NCBI GenBank assembly: GCA_965203505.1
Contig: OZ241880.1
Coordinates: 1,860,001 to 1,924,000, forward strand
DNA: 64,000 nt
Origin: Bin127 sp965203505
GTDB lineage: Bacteria; Chloroflexota; Dehalococcoidia; Lucifugimonadales; Lucifugimonadaceae
Direction of reading: 5' to 3'
The notes under the pieces were generated by a model, which was given only the letters and a program-made list of their open reading frames with translations, was not told the DNA's origin and searched no databases. Positions 31,884 through 40,854 of this stretch are shown here, piece by piece. The first letter of the stretch is position 1, and the number at the start of each line of letters is the position of its first letter. The position numbers and the translations under genes are program-made.

Positions 31884-33593
31884 ATGCAACACTTCCTCAA
31901 ACTCGTATTTACGAGCATTCTCCTTACAGGTTTATTGGCTTGCCAATTGGTCACGGACGAAGAAGAAAAAGTGCTGACGATCCTCTACTGGCAAGCGCCT
32001 TCAGTTCCGAGCGCGTATCAGTCGGCAGCCGTCAAGGATATCGCCGCCGCCGCGATCACACTGGAACCCCTTGCTCGCTACGATCCGGGCGGCAACATCG
32101 TTGCGGCTTTGGCTGCGGATGTTCCCACCATCGAAAATGGCGGCGTCTCTCGAGATCAGAAGTCGATTACGTGGCGCTTGAAGAATGGTGTCAAGTGGTC
32201 GGACGGCAGCGAGGTCACGAGCGAAGATGTTGTGTTCACCTGGGTCTACTGCACTGATCCTGATACGGGTTGCACTTCAGAAAGTTCATTTGACGGCATC
32301 TCCAAGGTCGAGGCGATCGACAACTTGACCGTCAGGGTGACGTTTGATGCGCCTACGCCCTATCCGTACAACGCGTTCGTCGGCAGCGACACCCCCCCGA
32401 TCATCAGCAAAACACAGTTCGCCGATTGCGTCGGCGCGGCATCTGGTTCGTGCACCGATTTATACAACTCGCCGATCGGCACGGGCCCGTACCGCATCGT
32501 GCGTTTCGATCCCAACGAGAATGCGGTTTACGAGCGCAATACGCATTACAGGGGCGATGAGCCGTATTTTGACCGCGTAGAGCTGAAGGGCGGCGGCGAT
32601 GCGTTGACAGCGGCACGATCCGTTCTCGAAACCGGCGAAACCGATTACGCGTGGAACCTGCAGATCGATCCCGAAACTCTCGAAGAAATCACTGACAAAG
32701 GAGAAGGTACGGTGGTCTCGGCGTTTTCAAGTCTCGTCGAGCGCATCGTATTGAACCAGACGAACCCTGACCCATCTCTTGGCGATGAGCGGTCCGAATA
32801 TATGGATGGCGGGAACCCGCACCCGTTCCTATCGTATGAACCGATCCGCGAGGCGATGTCGATGTCGATCGACCGTGAGACGATAGCTGAGCAACTCTAC
32901 GGATCTGCGGGCAAACCTACCTGCAATTTGATCACCGGTCCGCCCAACTACGTTTCGTCGGCAAACGACGATTGTCTGGAACAAGACATCGCTGGCGCCA
33001 ACCGCGTTTTGGATAACAACAGGGTGTTGGATACCGATGGCGATGGCATACGAGAGTACGATGGCACCCCTTTAGAGATCGTATTCCAAACATCGACTAA
33101 CGACGTGAGGCAAGAAACCCAAAGACTCGTCAAAGATTGGTGGTCTCAGATCGGGATCAGCGTCGAAATCGTGCACCACGACGCCAGTCTGTTCTTCGGC
33201 GGTGATCCAGTCGGTGATGCGGAATTCACCTACCGCCGTTTCTTCGCCGACGTTCAGATGTACGCCAATGGCCCGGGCATCGACCCCCAGGGATATCTGT
33301 CCGACGCGATTTGCGATCACATACCGACGCGAGATGACAATTGGTCTCTTGCCAACATCGCCCGCGGGTGCAATCCTAGTTACGACGATGTCTACGCCCG
33401 GCTCCCTGAAACTCCGATAGGCGAGGATCGTGCCGAACTGATCAAACAGTTAAACGATATCTACATTCAGAGTCGCTTTGAGACCCCGTTGGTGGAGCGC
33501 GGTTTCGTCTCGGCGCATTTGAACACCCTCAAAGGTGTAAGAATGAACGCTTGGGACAGCGAGCTATGGAACATCGCCGAGTGGCATCGCTAG
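31884..33593 (+). CDS. family 5 extracellular solute-binding lipoprotein
   Basis: A 569-residue substrate-binding protein of the peptide/nickel ABC type (SBP_bac_5). A lipoprotein signal ends at C20 (TGLLAC). Family blocks include LEPLARYDPGGNIVAALA, ITWRLKNGVKWSDGSEVTSEDVVFTW and SPIGTGPYRIVRFDPNE. It would capture oligopeptides or other solutes outside the membrane. No permease or ATPase gene is adjacent, so it must use a transporter encoded elsewhere. The start lies 12 bases after the AI-2E gene. Several Cys pairs in the mature part suggest disulfides. Confidence 0.88.
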   Translation: MQHFLKLVFTSILLTGLLACQLVTDEEEKVLTILYWQAPSVPSAYQSAAVKDIAAAAITLEPLARYDPGGNIVAALAADVPTIENGGVSRDQKSITWRLKNGVKWSDGSEVTSEDVVFTWVYCTDPDTGCTSESSFDGISKVEAIDNLTVRVTFDAPTPYPYNAFVGSDTPPIISKTQFADCVGAASGSCTDLYNSPIGTGPYRIVRFDPNENAVYERNTHYRGDEPYFDRVELKGGGDALTAARSVLETGETDYAWNLQIDPETLEEITDKGEGTVVSAFSSLVERIVLNQTNPDPSLGDERSEYMDGGNPHPFLSYEPIREAMSMSIDRETIAEQLYGSAGKPTCNLITGPPNYVSSANDDCLEQDIAGANRVLDNNRVLDTDGDGIREYDGTPLEIVFQTSTNDVRQETQRLVKDWWSQIGISVEIVHHDASLFFGGDPVGDAEFTYRRFFADVQMYANGPGIDPQGYLSDAICDHIPTRDDNWSLANIARGCNPSYDDVYARLPETPIGEDRAELIKQLNDIYIQSRFETPLVERGFVSAHLNTLKGVRMNAWDSELWNIAEWHR

Positions 33594-33632
33594 TTGTTGC
33601 CAACTTGACAGCGCCGCGGATCGTGCGACGCT

Positions 33633-34805
33633 TCACTTGATCACCACCGTGTCCAAGCGGTACTGCTCCAGTCCGTCCCAGTCGTATTCGATACCTAATC
33701 CCGGACCTTCGGGAACCAAAACATTTCCGTTCTTGTCGATGGAATCGATCTGGTCGGCGTAGTCGCACTTGTAGAGGCGTGGTCCGGGTTGGACGATCTT
33801 GGGGTGGACAAGCCCCATCTCGTTGAAGTTCGAGTTGCGGATGGCAGCCATGCAGTGTCGATGCGGTGGGCTGGAGATGTGCAATTCGAGGTCTTGACCG
33901 AACCCCTCGGCGGCGTGTGCGATCTTCATCACTCCAGTTATCCCACCGTCGTATTCCACGTCGGCACGCCAGAAGTCGGTCGCCTCCGCGATCGCCATGT
34001 CAGTGTGAGCTTCAACCATATGGACGTGTTCACCTTGCAGGAGCGGCGTCTTGATCATCTTTTTCAACTGCTTATGCGCCCAGAGGGAAACGCCGCCATC
34101 GCGCATTGGGTCCTCGTACCAGAAATAGTTGTATTCGTCACAAGCCCTACCGACTGCCAGCGTGTCGGCGAACGTGTCGTAGACGCAACACGGGTCCGTC
34201 ATCAACGCCATCTTTCCGCCAACGCGCTCCCCTACAGCGCGAACCGTTGCGATCTCGCGTTCGATATCCACTTCGCCCCAAGAGTGGATCTTAAAGGCCG
34301 GATACCCCATCTCCAAGCACATTTGGGCGAAATCTGCGTATGCTTCTGGGCTGCTAAGACCGTCGGGTTCGCGGTCGGCATGGTAGGTGCTGGCATAGCA
34401 CGGCAGTTGCTTCCGGTGCCCGCCCAACAACTGGTAGATCGGGGCATTATGGTATTTTCCGGCTAGATCCCAAAGCGCGATGTCGATCGGCCCAACGCCC
34501 ATCCGGTCGTTCTTTCTGAGTATCGACTTGGCCTGGTTGTAGAACCGTTCGCGTTCCAACGCGCTCTTGCCAATTACGAAGTTGACCCACATCAGCATCT
34601 GTTCGTAGGCTGCAGGCGCGCCGCTCATGTATTCGCCGGTCACGCCTTGATCGGTGTGAATCTTGATGCCGACTCTAGTACGGGAGCCCTGCGCGCCGGG
34701 TTGATAGAACTGCCCCATCGCGAATCCGACGTCCGTCGCCAGATCGTACGTTGGGATTCGGTACCTCGAAAGTTCGACGCGCGTGATTGTCGGCGCGGTG
34801 CCCAT
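33633..34805 (-). CDS. mandelate racemase/muconate lactonizing enzyme family protein
   Basis: A 390-residue enolase-superfamily enzyme. The catalytic Lys motif is FKIHSW (K172-x-H174), the Mg2+ ligands are D204 (LMTDPC), E231 (WYEDP) and E259 (LLQGEHV), and the Asp-His dyad may be YDGG (D286) with LHISSP (H309). The KxH pattern is typical of acid-sugar dehydratases. GGAGAGA five bases upstream sets ATG 34805. It is convergent with the solute-binding protein gene, with 39 bases between. The sugar acid cannot be predicted from sequence. Confidence 0.87.
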   Translation of the reverse strand: MGTAPTITRVELSRYRIPTYDLATDVGFAMGQFYQPGAQGSRTRVGIKIHTDQGVTGEYMSGAPAAYEQMLMWVNFVIGKSALERERFYNQAKSILRKNDRMGVGPIDIALWDLAGKYHNAPIYQLLGGHRKQLPCYASTYHADREPDGLSSPEAYADFAQMCLEMGYPAFKIHSWGEVDIEREIATVRAVGERVGGKMALMTDPCCVYDTFADTLAVGRACDEYNYFWYEDPMRDGGVSLWAHKQLKKMIKTPLLQGEHVHMVEAHTDMAIAEATDFWRADVEYDGGITGVMKIAHAAEGFGQDLELHISSPPHRHCMAAIRNSNFNEMGLVHPKIVQPGPRLYKCDYADQIDSIDKNGNVLVPEGPGLGIEYDWDGLEQYRLDTVVIK

Positions 34806-34976
34806 GGTTTCTCTCCAATCGTGACGTTTGACCCGAATTAGTCTGCCAAAAGATTAATTCACGCAGGCCGAGCAGCAACGGCAGACGTTTGATTGAGGGG
34901 CTAAGGCGATTGCGCCTCGAAGAATACCGCCTGTGCGAGTCAACCAACGGCCATCCAAAGGGCTGCTGTCGAAGGA

Positions 34977-35711
34977 TCAGTGCTCTGGCGTCGTGCCAAT
35001 CCGTAGACCGAATCGTTCCTGATACACGCCTACGCCAATGATGATCCACCAGACGAGGTAGAGGATCGATAACAGCGTGAACAACGGAGTTAGCACGTCG
35101 ATTAGTTCGTAGAAGGGTTCTGTCAACACCACACCGATCAAGGAAACGATGGCGGCGATTCCGACAATGCGAGCAAGAATTCTGTTGACGCCCGGGCGGA
35201 ACTTTCGGGCATACGCAAACCCCAACACGACGTGTCCCGTCAAACCCGAGAGTGCTCCGAGCAATTTAGCAGCACTCCCGATGGATTGCATTTGTATAGC
35301 AATCGACCTGATCGCTTCGGTCTGATCCGGACCCGTACCTGCTCCGATGCCATGGTCGACCACGTGAGAAGTGGTGTAGTTGAGACATTGAGCGATCAGG
35401 AAAGATACGAGTGCCAACATCACGCCAACCAACCCGAATTTCACGAACGCGTCTAAAGCGCATTCGTTTTGCGCAGTCTGCCACATCACCGTCAAACCCC
35501 AAATCAGAGACATCAGCGCAACGCTCCCCAGCATCGCAGCGAAGGCTGTCAACAACGGATTATCGGCGATAGCGTCGACCAATGAACCGAGGTCTCCCGC
35601 CGTGGTCGCGCCGATCAAGTGCCCTGGAGTGATTAATGTGGCGATTATGTATAGCGCGGCGCCGATTATCAGAGCCGAACCTCCCACTCTTGGTGTAGTG
35701 ATCATCAACAT
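34977..35711 (-). CDS. multi-pass membrane protein, unknown
   Basis: A 244-residue hydrophobic protein with about six or seven membrane segments. The ATG at 35711 is fixed by a strong ribosome binding site, AGGAGGGG, five bases upstream (35717-35724). That site would lie inside the coding region if the longer frame to 35807 were used, so I reject that start. It resembles loosely the DUF4386-type membrane proteins, but I am not sure. Its neighbours (enolase-superfamily enzyme, ATPase) suggest no function. Confidence 0.6.
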   Translation of the reverse strand: MLMITTPRVGGSALIIGAALYIIATLITPGHLIGATTAGDLGSLVDAIADNPLLTAFAAMLGSVALMSLIWGLTVMWQTAQNECALDAFVKFGLVGVMLALVSFLIAQCLNYTTSHVVDHGIGAGTGPDQTEAIRSIAIQMQSIGSAAKLLGALSGLTGHVVLGFAYARKFRPGVNRILARIVGIAAIVSLIGVVLTEPFYELIDVLTPLFTLLSILYLVWWIIIGVGVYQERFGLRIGTTPEH

Positions 35712-35865
35712 TTGCGCCCCTCCTAACAAATTCATACCGAATCGTGACAGACGTGAACCGAACTCTACCACCCTGAAGCGTGCCGCCTGCGACGCTCTAC
35801 GCATCAACGGCTCATTATCCTGTCTACGTTATCGGCTGAGACGCGGTTGCCGTCGATAGTCATGA

Positions 35866-37023
35866 TCAACGGATCAATTCACCGCTCCACAGCCGTTCGA
35901 CGAAATGTTCGACTGGCAATACAAGAACGCCGTCTTCGGTTAACCTAGGGCGTCGTTCGCGGCAAACTACAACCCGTTGCGTGATCTCCGGGTACTCTAC
36001 GGCGATTGACCTCAGCCCTTTAAGGTGTCGGTGGGTTATGTTTTCGCTCGATTTCGCTTCGATGGCAATCGAAAGGTCGTCAAGCAGGAAATCTACTTCT
36101 GTTTGACTGGTCAAACCCCAATAGGTCAATCTGGCGTCGATGTTTCGGTAGCTGATGAACGCAGAGAGTTCGTGGTGGACCCAGTTCTCGAAAGCCTTTC
36201 CGAATTGTTCCGAACCGGCGATTACTGTGCCGCGGCGTGCCAACCGGTTCACGATTCCGACGTCTGCGAAGTAGAACTTTGGCGATTTGACGGTTCGACG
36301 TTTTGCCCGCCTGTGATACGCCGGCAACCACGTCCCGAGCAAGGTGTCTACGAGGATCTCGAAATATCCCTTGACCGTGGGTGCCGATACACCGCAATCC
36401 GAAGCTATGTTGGCGAAGTTGACGCTTTCGCCGTCGCTTAACGCGGCAACGTCAAGGAATCGAGCGAAAACGGGCAGTTGCCTGACGAGGCCTTCTGCTG
36501 CGATCTCTTCTTCCAGATAGTCGGCGATGTATGATCCGAGCATTCTCGCGGATTGGTTCGACTCGTAAATCCTTGGCATGTATCCTCGATTGAGCAGCCG
36601 GCCCAGATCGAAATCGTCGCCTAACTCCCCAGCCGTTAGTCCATGCAAAACATAACGAAACGCTCTACCACCAAGTAAGTTTGCTCCGCCGCGCCGGACT
36701 TTTCTCGCGCTAGATCCGCAAAGCGCGAACTTGAGCTGATGATTTTCGATCATCCAATGCACTTCGTTTAGTAGTTCGGGAACCCGCTGCACCTCGTCGA
36801 TAACGATCTGATTAGTTGGGTCAGGACCTTCAGCTTCGATCTCCTGCCTCAGTCTTTCAGGGTTAGTTGAGTAGTAGACGTACTCGTCGCTTTTCAGCAG
36901 GTCCAACCACTTGGAACCTGAATATCGCTCCCGTAACAACGTGGTCTTTCCCGTTTGTCGGGGTCCCCACAGGAAGAACGACTCTGTCCCTGAAGGCGGC
37001 AACTGCATGGATCTTTGAAACAT
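35866..37023 (-). CDS. AAA ATPase with DUF4143 domain
   Basis: A 385-residue protein: an N-terminal AAA ATPase (Walker A GPRQTGKTTLL near residues 20-30, Walker B QIVIDEVQRVPELL) and a C-terminal DUF4143 domain with a restriction-like pattern (EVDFLL...AIEAKSS, D...ExK). Such proteins are frequent in mobile or accessory regions; their role is unclear. ATG 37023 gives the typical start just before SFFLWGP. A GTG at 37056 is also in frame and overlaps one of the repeats lying upstream. Transcription is towards the membrane protein gene. Confidence 0.83.
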   Translation of the reverse strand: MFQRSMQLPPSGTESFFLWGPRQTGKTTLLRERYSGSKWLDLLKSDEYVYYSTNPERLRQEIEAEGPDPTNQIVIDEVQRVPELLNEVHWMIENHQLKFALCGSSARKVRRGGANLLGGRAFRYVLHGLTAGELGDDFDLGRLLNRGYMPRIYESNQSARMLGSYIADYLEEEIAAEGLVRQLPVFARFLDVAALSDGESVNFANIASDCGVSAPTVKGYFEILVDTLLGTWLPAYHRRAKRRTVKSPKFYFADVGIVNRLARRGTVIAGSEQFGKAFENWVHHELSAFISYRNIDARLTYWGLTSQTEVDFLLDDLSIAIEAKSSENITHRHLKGLRSIAVEYPEITQRVVVCRERRPRLTEDGVLVLPVEHFVERLWSGELIR

Positions 37024-37044
37024 TGGTTTGTATGATGTGTATTT

Positions 37045-37128
37045 CCGAAGTTTCACTTCATAATAACATGATTTTCTGAAGTTTCATTTTCGTTTTTCAT
37101 GATTTTCTGAAGTTTCACTTTCGTTTTT
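37045..37128. repeat. tandem 31-bp repeats upstream of the DUF4143 gene
   Basis: Two adjacent 31-bp units (37067-37097 and 37098-37128) differ by one base; the core CTGAAGTTTCA recurs as CCGAAGTTTCACTTC at 37045-37059, with a GAAGT-TTC-ACTTC palindrome. Read on the minus strand, each core contains (A/G)TGAAACTTC(A/G)GAAA, the same bases as the GTG start region of the ATPase gene. They could be operators or slipped duplications of the 5' end. Confidence 0.8.
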
Positions 37129-37189
37129 CACGTTTTTCGAGGTAAGGTTTTGGACTGACGAGGCACACCAAAGCAGGCAAGCCTAGAAG

Positions 37190-37873
37190 TCAGAACAATG
37201 TGCCTTGCGCCCCAGTCAGATGAGGCTCATCATTCTGAGTAGAACCAACGGCGGGATTGGCTTCTTGGGCCCGCATCGTCTCCCATTCGCGGGGTTTCAG
37301 CGCTTCTAGCAAAACCGTCTGATCAGCAGCATCGTCGAGCCATATCACCGCCCAGTCGTCGTCCAATATGACCGGCATGCGGTCGTAAATCGGCTCCATC
37401 AGGGCGTTTGGTGAAGTCGTGATTATGGAGCACGACTCGACCAGACCATCCGGTCCGCGCCACACGCTCCAAATCCCCGCGAAGGTGACAACCGGGGTTT
37501 TCGTGTCGGATATCCACATGGGCGTTTTGTTTCGGGGTACGTCTCGTCGCCATTCGAAGAAACCGTTTGCTGGTATCAGGCAACGTCTCGCCTTGAACGA
37601 GTCACGAAACGTCGGACGTTCGGCGACGGTTTCGGATCTCGCGTTGAACATAGGGCGTTTGTAAGCCGTTTCGGGTTTCGCCCATTGGGGAATGAGTCCC
37701 CAACGCATCATCGAGCCGACGCGTCGGCCATCCGTCTCGGTGATCGTCAGCACCTGTGTCGCCGGCGCGATGTTCCAGGAAGGCTCGTATGCATCTTCCG
37801 GCATCCTCAGTTCGAAACCGAGTAACTCGACCAACTCGACGAGATCGGTGAAGAGGCCGAAGCGTCCGCACAT
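37190..37873 (-). CDS. SRAP (HMCES/YedK) abasic-site protein, His replaced
   Basis: A 227-residue SOS-response-associated peptidase-fold protein. The nucleophile Cys2 is in MCGRFG, N77 in FNARSE and E107 in GFFEWRR; these hold the thiazolidine crosslink to abasic sites in single-stranded DNA. The usual active-site His of the IHDRMPVIL motif is Tyr163 here (PIYDRMPVIL). That His is linked to crosslink turnover, so this protein may bind abasic DNA without release, or use another residue. ATG 37873 is obligatory because Cys2 must be exposed. Confidence 0.9.
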   Translation of the reverse strand: MCGRFGLFTDLVELVELLGFELRMPEDAYEPSWNIAPATQVLTITETDGRRVGSMMRWGLIPQWAKPETAYKRPMFNARSETVAERPTFRDSFKARRCLIPANGFFEWRRDVPRNKTPMWISDTKTPVVTFAGIWSVWRGPDGLVESCSIITTSPNALMEPIYDRMPVILDDDWAVIWLDDAADQTVLLEALKPREWETMRAQEANPAVGSTQNDEPHLTGAQGTLF

Positions 37874-37988
37874 CTTTAATCAGCTCTGATTTCACAGATT
37901 CGGATCATGGTGTACCAGCGTAGCATCCCAGACTCCTACGCGATATCATCATCCGAGAACGCCACAACCTCCACCCTATCGATCACTC

Positions 37989-38666
37989 ATGAACGTACTC
38001 GTAAACGGATCTCCAACCGCCATAGGGCGGGCCGTCGCCGCCGAACTGGCCGACTCGGGCCACAACCTACGCCTAACGTCGATGGCACCCTATGAACACC
38101 AAGACGTCGTGGTTTGCGCGTTGGAGCATGACGAAGCGACCGATAGGTTGGTCGAAGGGATCGACGCCATCATCAACGTCGGTTACCAAGACGAGGTGGA
38201 TATGGGCGCGACTTTTCACCTCGACTACTACACACGGCGCACTTACAACTTGCTGTGGGCAGCGTCAAACGCTGATGTGAAGCGGGTGATAAACCTGAGC
38301 ACTTTGCGACTGATGGACGAGTACGAGGAGAATCTGGTTGTCACTGAACTTTGGCGCAGTCAACCTCTAGCTAGCGACATTAATCTGCTATGCGCGCATC
38401 TCGTAGAAATAATCTGCAAAGAGTTCGCCCGCGACCGAATGTTTGAAGTCGTTAACCTCAGGCTGGGTTGGCCGTTGGTGGATGGAGGGCCGGGCGATCT
38501 GGGCAACACTCCTGCGATGTCAGCGCTCTGCTCGCAAGACTTGGGTCGCGCTGTGCTGGCCGCTTTGGACGCAGATGTCGAGCAATGGCAAGACATACAC
38601 ATTCAATCGGCTGTTGAGAATCAGCGCTACACCACTGCCAAAGCGGCTGAAGTTCTCGGCTTCTAA
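37989..38666 (+). CDS. atypical NAD-dependent epimerase-like protein
   Basis: A 225-residue protein with an extended-SDR outline, but the glycine-rich loop reads VNGSPTAIGRAVA rather than GGxGxxG, and no YxxxK catalytic pair is visible (CAHLVEIICKEF occupies the place). It may be a non-catalytic relative of the gene 33 bases downstream, with which it shares the segment pattern (DAIINVGYQ...VKRVINLST) and strand. The pair probably forms an operon. Its role is unknown. Confidence 0.65.
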   Translation: MNVLVNGSPTAIGRAVAAELADSGHNLRLTSMAPYEHQDVVVCALEHDEATDRLVEGIDAIINVGYQDEVDMGATFHLDYYTRRTYNLLWAASNADVKRVINLSTLRLMDEYEENLVVTELWRSQPLASDINLLCAHLVEIICKEFARDRMFEVVNLRLGWPLVDGGPGDLGNTPAMSALCSQDLGRAVLAALDADVEQWQDIHIQSAVENQRYTTAKAAEVLGF

Positions 38667-38699
38667 CCCCTAGGCATTCGATTCGGAGGTACACAAGAT

Positions 38700-39491
38700 A
38701 TGAAAGTTCTCATTCTCGGAGGCTGCGGGATGTTGGGGCCTTGGGTCGTCAAGGCGCTCAAGCATCGGCACGAAATCATCCTCACCGACATCAATCCGCC
38801 GGGCGACGACTTCGACGGCGACTTTCGTCAAGTGAGCGCGGACGACTTAGACGCGGTTGTAGCAACAGCCGAGGGTTGCGACGCCATCGTCAATCTTTCC
38901 GTGTTGCGGGAAGATCGCAAGTTGGCTTTTGACGTCAGCACACGTGGCAACTACAACATGATGGCGGCGGCTGTCGAGCACGGGATCGAACGCGTCATTA
39001 ACACAGGACCGCATTTCCAACTGGTGGGTGAGACATACGAGAACTGGGATTTCGATCTCAATCCCGACATGCCTCCGCAGTTCGGAACGCGACTCTATGC
39101 CCACAGCAAGGGCTTAGGGCAAGAGATCTGCCGCGTTTTCAGCGAGCAGTATGGCATCTACGTCATCACGATGCTGTTCTACAACATGCGCCACACCTGG
39201 AACTGGGGGATGGGCCGTGGCGTCCCCGAGGCGACCTACCACGAGGACATGACGCCGTTCACGACCGCGTGGACCGATTGCGGCACCGCTATACAGGCGG
39301 CGCTAGAGGTCCCGCTGGAGCGCCTTCCCTCTCGCTGCGAAAACTTCTTCACGTTCCCAGAAATCCCTCACCACAAATTCAATAGCGAGAAGACGCAACG
39401 CATCCTTGGTTGGAAACCGCGATATCTGCTTGAGACACTTTGGAACAAGGAGCCTATGACGCCGCCTGATCATCAATATGGAGGGTGGTAG
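38700..39491 (+). CDS. NAD-dependent epimerase/dehydratase family protein
   Basis: A 263-residue extended SDR. The NAD motif is LGGCGMLGPWVV near residues 6-17 and the catalytic pair is Y-x-x-x-K in LYAHSKGLG around 130-138. The ATG has GGAGG ten bases upstream. The C-terminus ILGWKPRYLLETL matches sugar-nucleotide epimerases. Two epimerase-like genes in a row, one with and one without catalytic residues, suggest a heteromeric enzyme; this is inference. Confidence 0.82.
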   Translation: MKVLILGGCGMLGPWVVKALKHRHEIILTDINPPGDDFDGDFRQVSADDLDAVVATAEGCDAIVNLSVLREDRKLAFDVSTRGNYNMMAAAVEHGIERVINTGPHFQLVGETYENWDFDLNPDMPPQFGTRLYAHSKGLGQEICRVFSEQYGIYVITMLFYNMRHTWNWGMGRGVPEATYHEDMTPFTTAWTDCGTAIQAALEVPLERLPSRCENFFTFPEIPHHKFNSEKTQRILGWKPRYLLETLWNKEPMTPPDHQYGGW

Positions 39492-39547
39492 ATCGGTCCT
39501 CAACGCACGATCGAAGTTGCCGGTCCGTATCAGGGTTCGTTGACAGT

Positions 39548-39784
39548 ATGCCGGTTGTCCACCGAGAAGGGCCCTACAGGTTTTCGTTTTATTCGGATGA
39601 AGGTAAGGATCCGCCTCACATCCACGTTCGCAGAGATCGAAATCAAGCGAAATTCTGGTTGCAGCCAGTGGTACTGGCCAAAAATGTTGGATTCAGTCAA
39701 ACTGAACTGAATCGCGTCGAACGCATAATAGAGAACAACGAAACTGCGATGCTAGAAAGATGGAATGAGCATCTCAATCGATAA
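39548..39784 (+). CDS. DUF4160 protein (putative toxin-antitoxin partner)
   Basis: A 78-residue protein with the DUF4160 pattern: YRFSFYSDEGKDPPHIHVRR, then FWLQPVVLAKNVGFSQTEL. It overlaps the DUF2442 gene by 20 bases. The DUF4160-DUF2442 pair is recurrent and has been proposed as a toxin-antitoxin-like module. The molecular activity is unknown. The HIHV segment is the conserved site and might bind metal or RNA. Confidence 0.78.
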   Translation: MPVVHREGPYRFSFYSDEGKDPPHIHVRRDRNQAKFWLQPVVLAKNVGFSQTELNRVERIIENNETAMLERWNEHLNR

Positions 39785-40142
39785 ACGAGGCGAAGTGCTG
39801 GCTACAGGTCTGCACTTCACGGACGAATCCCTGATCGTGGACCTCGCAGACGGACGTACGGTTATTGTGCCGTTGAATTGGTATCCGCGACTCGTCCATG
39901 CGACGCAAAAAGAGCGGGAAAATTGGGAGACCGTGCTCAACGGAGAGGGATTTCATTGGCCGGATCTCGATGAGGACCTAAGCGTCGACGGATTCGTCAA
40001 AGGCAGACCCTCCGGCGAAAGCAAGCGCTCATTCCAACGCTGGTTGAAAGCCAAGAAGGAAGGCCGCGGCCTTACGATCCCTGAACTAGCCGCGTATGAA
40101 GAAGCTCAAAAGCAATCGTCCGAGGAGTCGGTTGAACATTGA
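39765..40142 (+). CDS. DUF2442 protein (partner of DUF4160)
   Basis: A 125-residue DUF2442 protein: VLATGLHFTDESLIVDLADGR, then VPLNWYPRLVHATQKER and the EDLSVDGFVKGRPS segment that ends the domain. A charged 40-residue tail follows (RWLKAKKEGRGLTIPELAAYEEAQ). Start codon ATG lies within the DUF4160 gene end. It is the likely antitoxin of the pair if the module is one. Confidence 0.8.
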   Translation: MSISIDKRGEVLATGLHFTDESLIVDLADGRTVIVPLNWYPRLVHATQKERENWETVLNGEGFHWPDLDEDLSVDGFVKGRPSGESKRSFQRWLKAKKEGRGLTIPELAAYEEAQKQSSEESVEH

Positions 40143-40413
40143 ACCGGGGTCGCGGGAGCCTGAAGACCGCCCTAGTTTTCCTGATCGTCCCAATCGTAGG
40201 CCACGCACCCATCTTTCTTATTTCGAATTCGGCGTGAAAAAAGATAACCAAACTCTCCGTATCGGCTGCGGTCTGATTTTTGTCGTAATAGGCGTTTGGT
40301 TGCTGTTGTGGATCTTCGACATCATCCCACTGGACCCGAGGTTTATCTGGATACCGTTTGCGGTGGTACTCGTGGCGTTAGGTCTGCGGTTGTTACTGGC
40401 CAACCGCAGGTAG
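40132..40413 (+). CDS. small membrane protein, DUF5668-like
   Basis: A 93-residue protein with a proline/arginine-rich N-terminus and two membrane helices (IGCGLIFVVIGVWLLLWIF and IWIPFAVVLVALGLRLLL) joined by DIIPLDPR. This looks like the DUF5668/LiaI-type envelope family. The TTG at 40132 is preferred because GAGGAG lies four bases upstream; an ATG at 40096 would sit deeper in the DUF2442 gene. Function unknown. Confidence 0.6.
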   Translation: MNIEPGSREPEDRPSFPDRPNRRPRTHLSYFEFGVKKDNQTLRIGCGLIFVVIGVWLLLWIFDIIPLDPRFIWIPFAVVLVALGLRLLLANRR

Positions 40414-40444
40414 GGCGGCGAACGGGGCTAGATGGGCTACGCCA

Positions 40445-40828
40445 TCAACCCATCAAATCGCCTTCTTCGCTCATCACGGCCATCAGATTTCCGTCCGGAT
40501 CCTTGAAGAACGCCATCCACAACGTGTAGTTGCCGGTCTGGTGGATGATATGCGGCTCGGATTCTAGTTGGACGCCTTTTGATTTGAGCTCTTCGGCGGC
40601 GTCTTGGGCTGAATCCACCTTGAAATAGACCACCGACGAACCGGCATTGTCTGGGTTTTCGGGCTCCACAACGTATAACCGGACGCCGCCGCAGTCGAAG
40701 AAGGCCATCGCGGGACTGCCGGGCACTTGGAAAAGGAACGGTATCTCCAGCACATCGCGATAGAACTCAACCGCTCGATCGATTTTGGTAACTGGTATCG
40801 ATATTTGGCCGACGCCATGCACTTTCAT
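40445..40828 (-). CDS. VOC family protein (single domain)
   Basis: A 127-residue glyoxalase/bleomycin-resistance/dioxygenase-fold protein: VHGVGQISIPVTKIDRAVEFYRDVLEIPF...YFKVDSAQDAAEELKSKGV...AFFKDPDGNLMAVM. It has one VOC domain, unlike the 27-kDa double-domain proteins at 57-62 kb, and the usual metal ligands His/Glu are only partly kept. The pnt operon lies 26 bases upstream on the same strand. Substrate unknown. Confidence 0.82.
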   Translation of the reverse strand: MKVHGVGQISIPVTKIDRAVEFYRDVLEIPFLFQVPGSPAMAFFDCGGVRLYVVEPENPDNAGSSVVYFKVDSAQDAAEELKSKGVQLESEPHIIHQTGNYTLWMAFFKDPDGNLMAVMSEEGDLMG

Positions 40829-40854
40829 TACAAACCTCGTTTCAACGGCCGAAC

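Noticed and set aside
33789..34466. 225-residue ORF on the plus strand
   Set aside because: It is antisense to the enolase-superfamily gene, whose catalytic motifs are intact.
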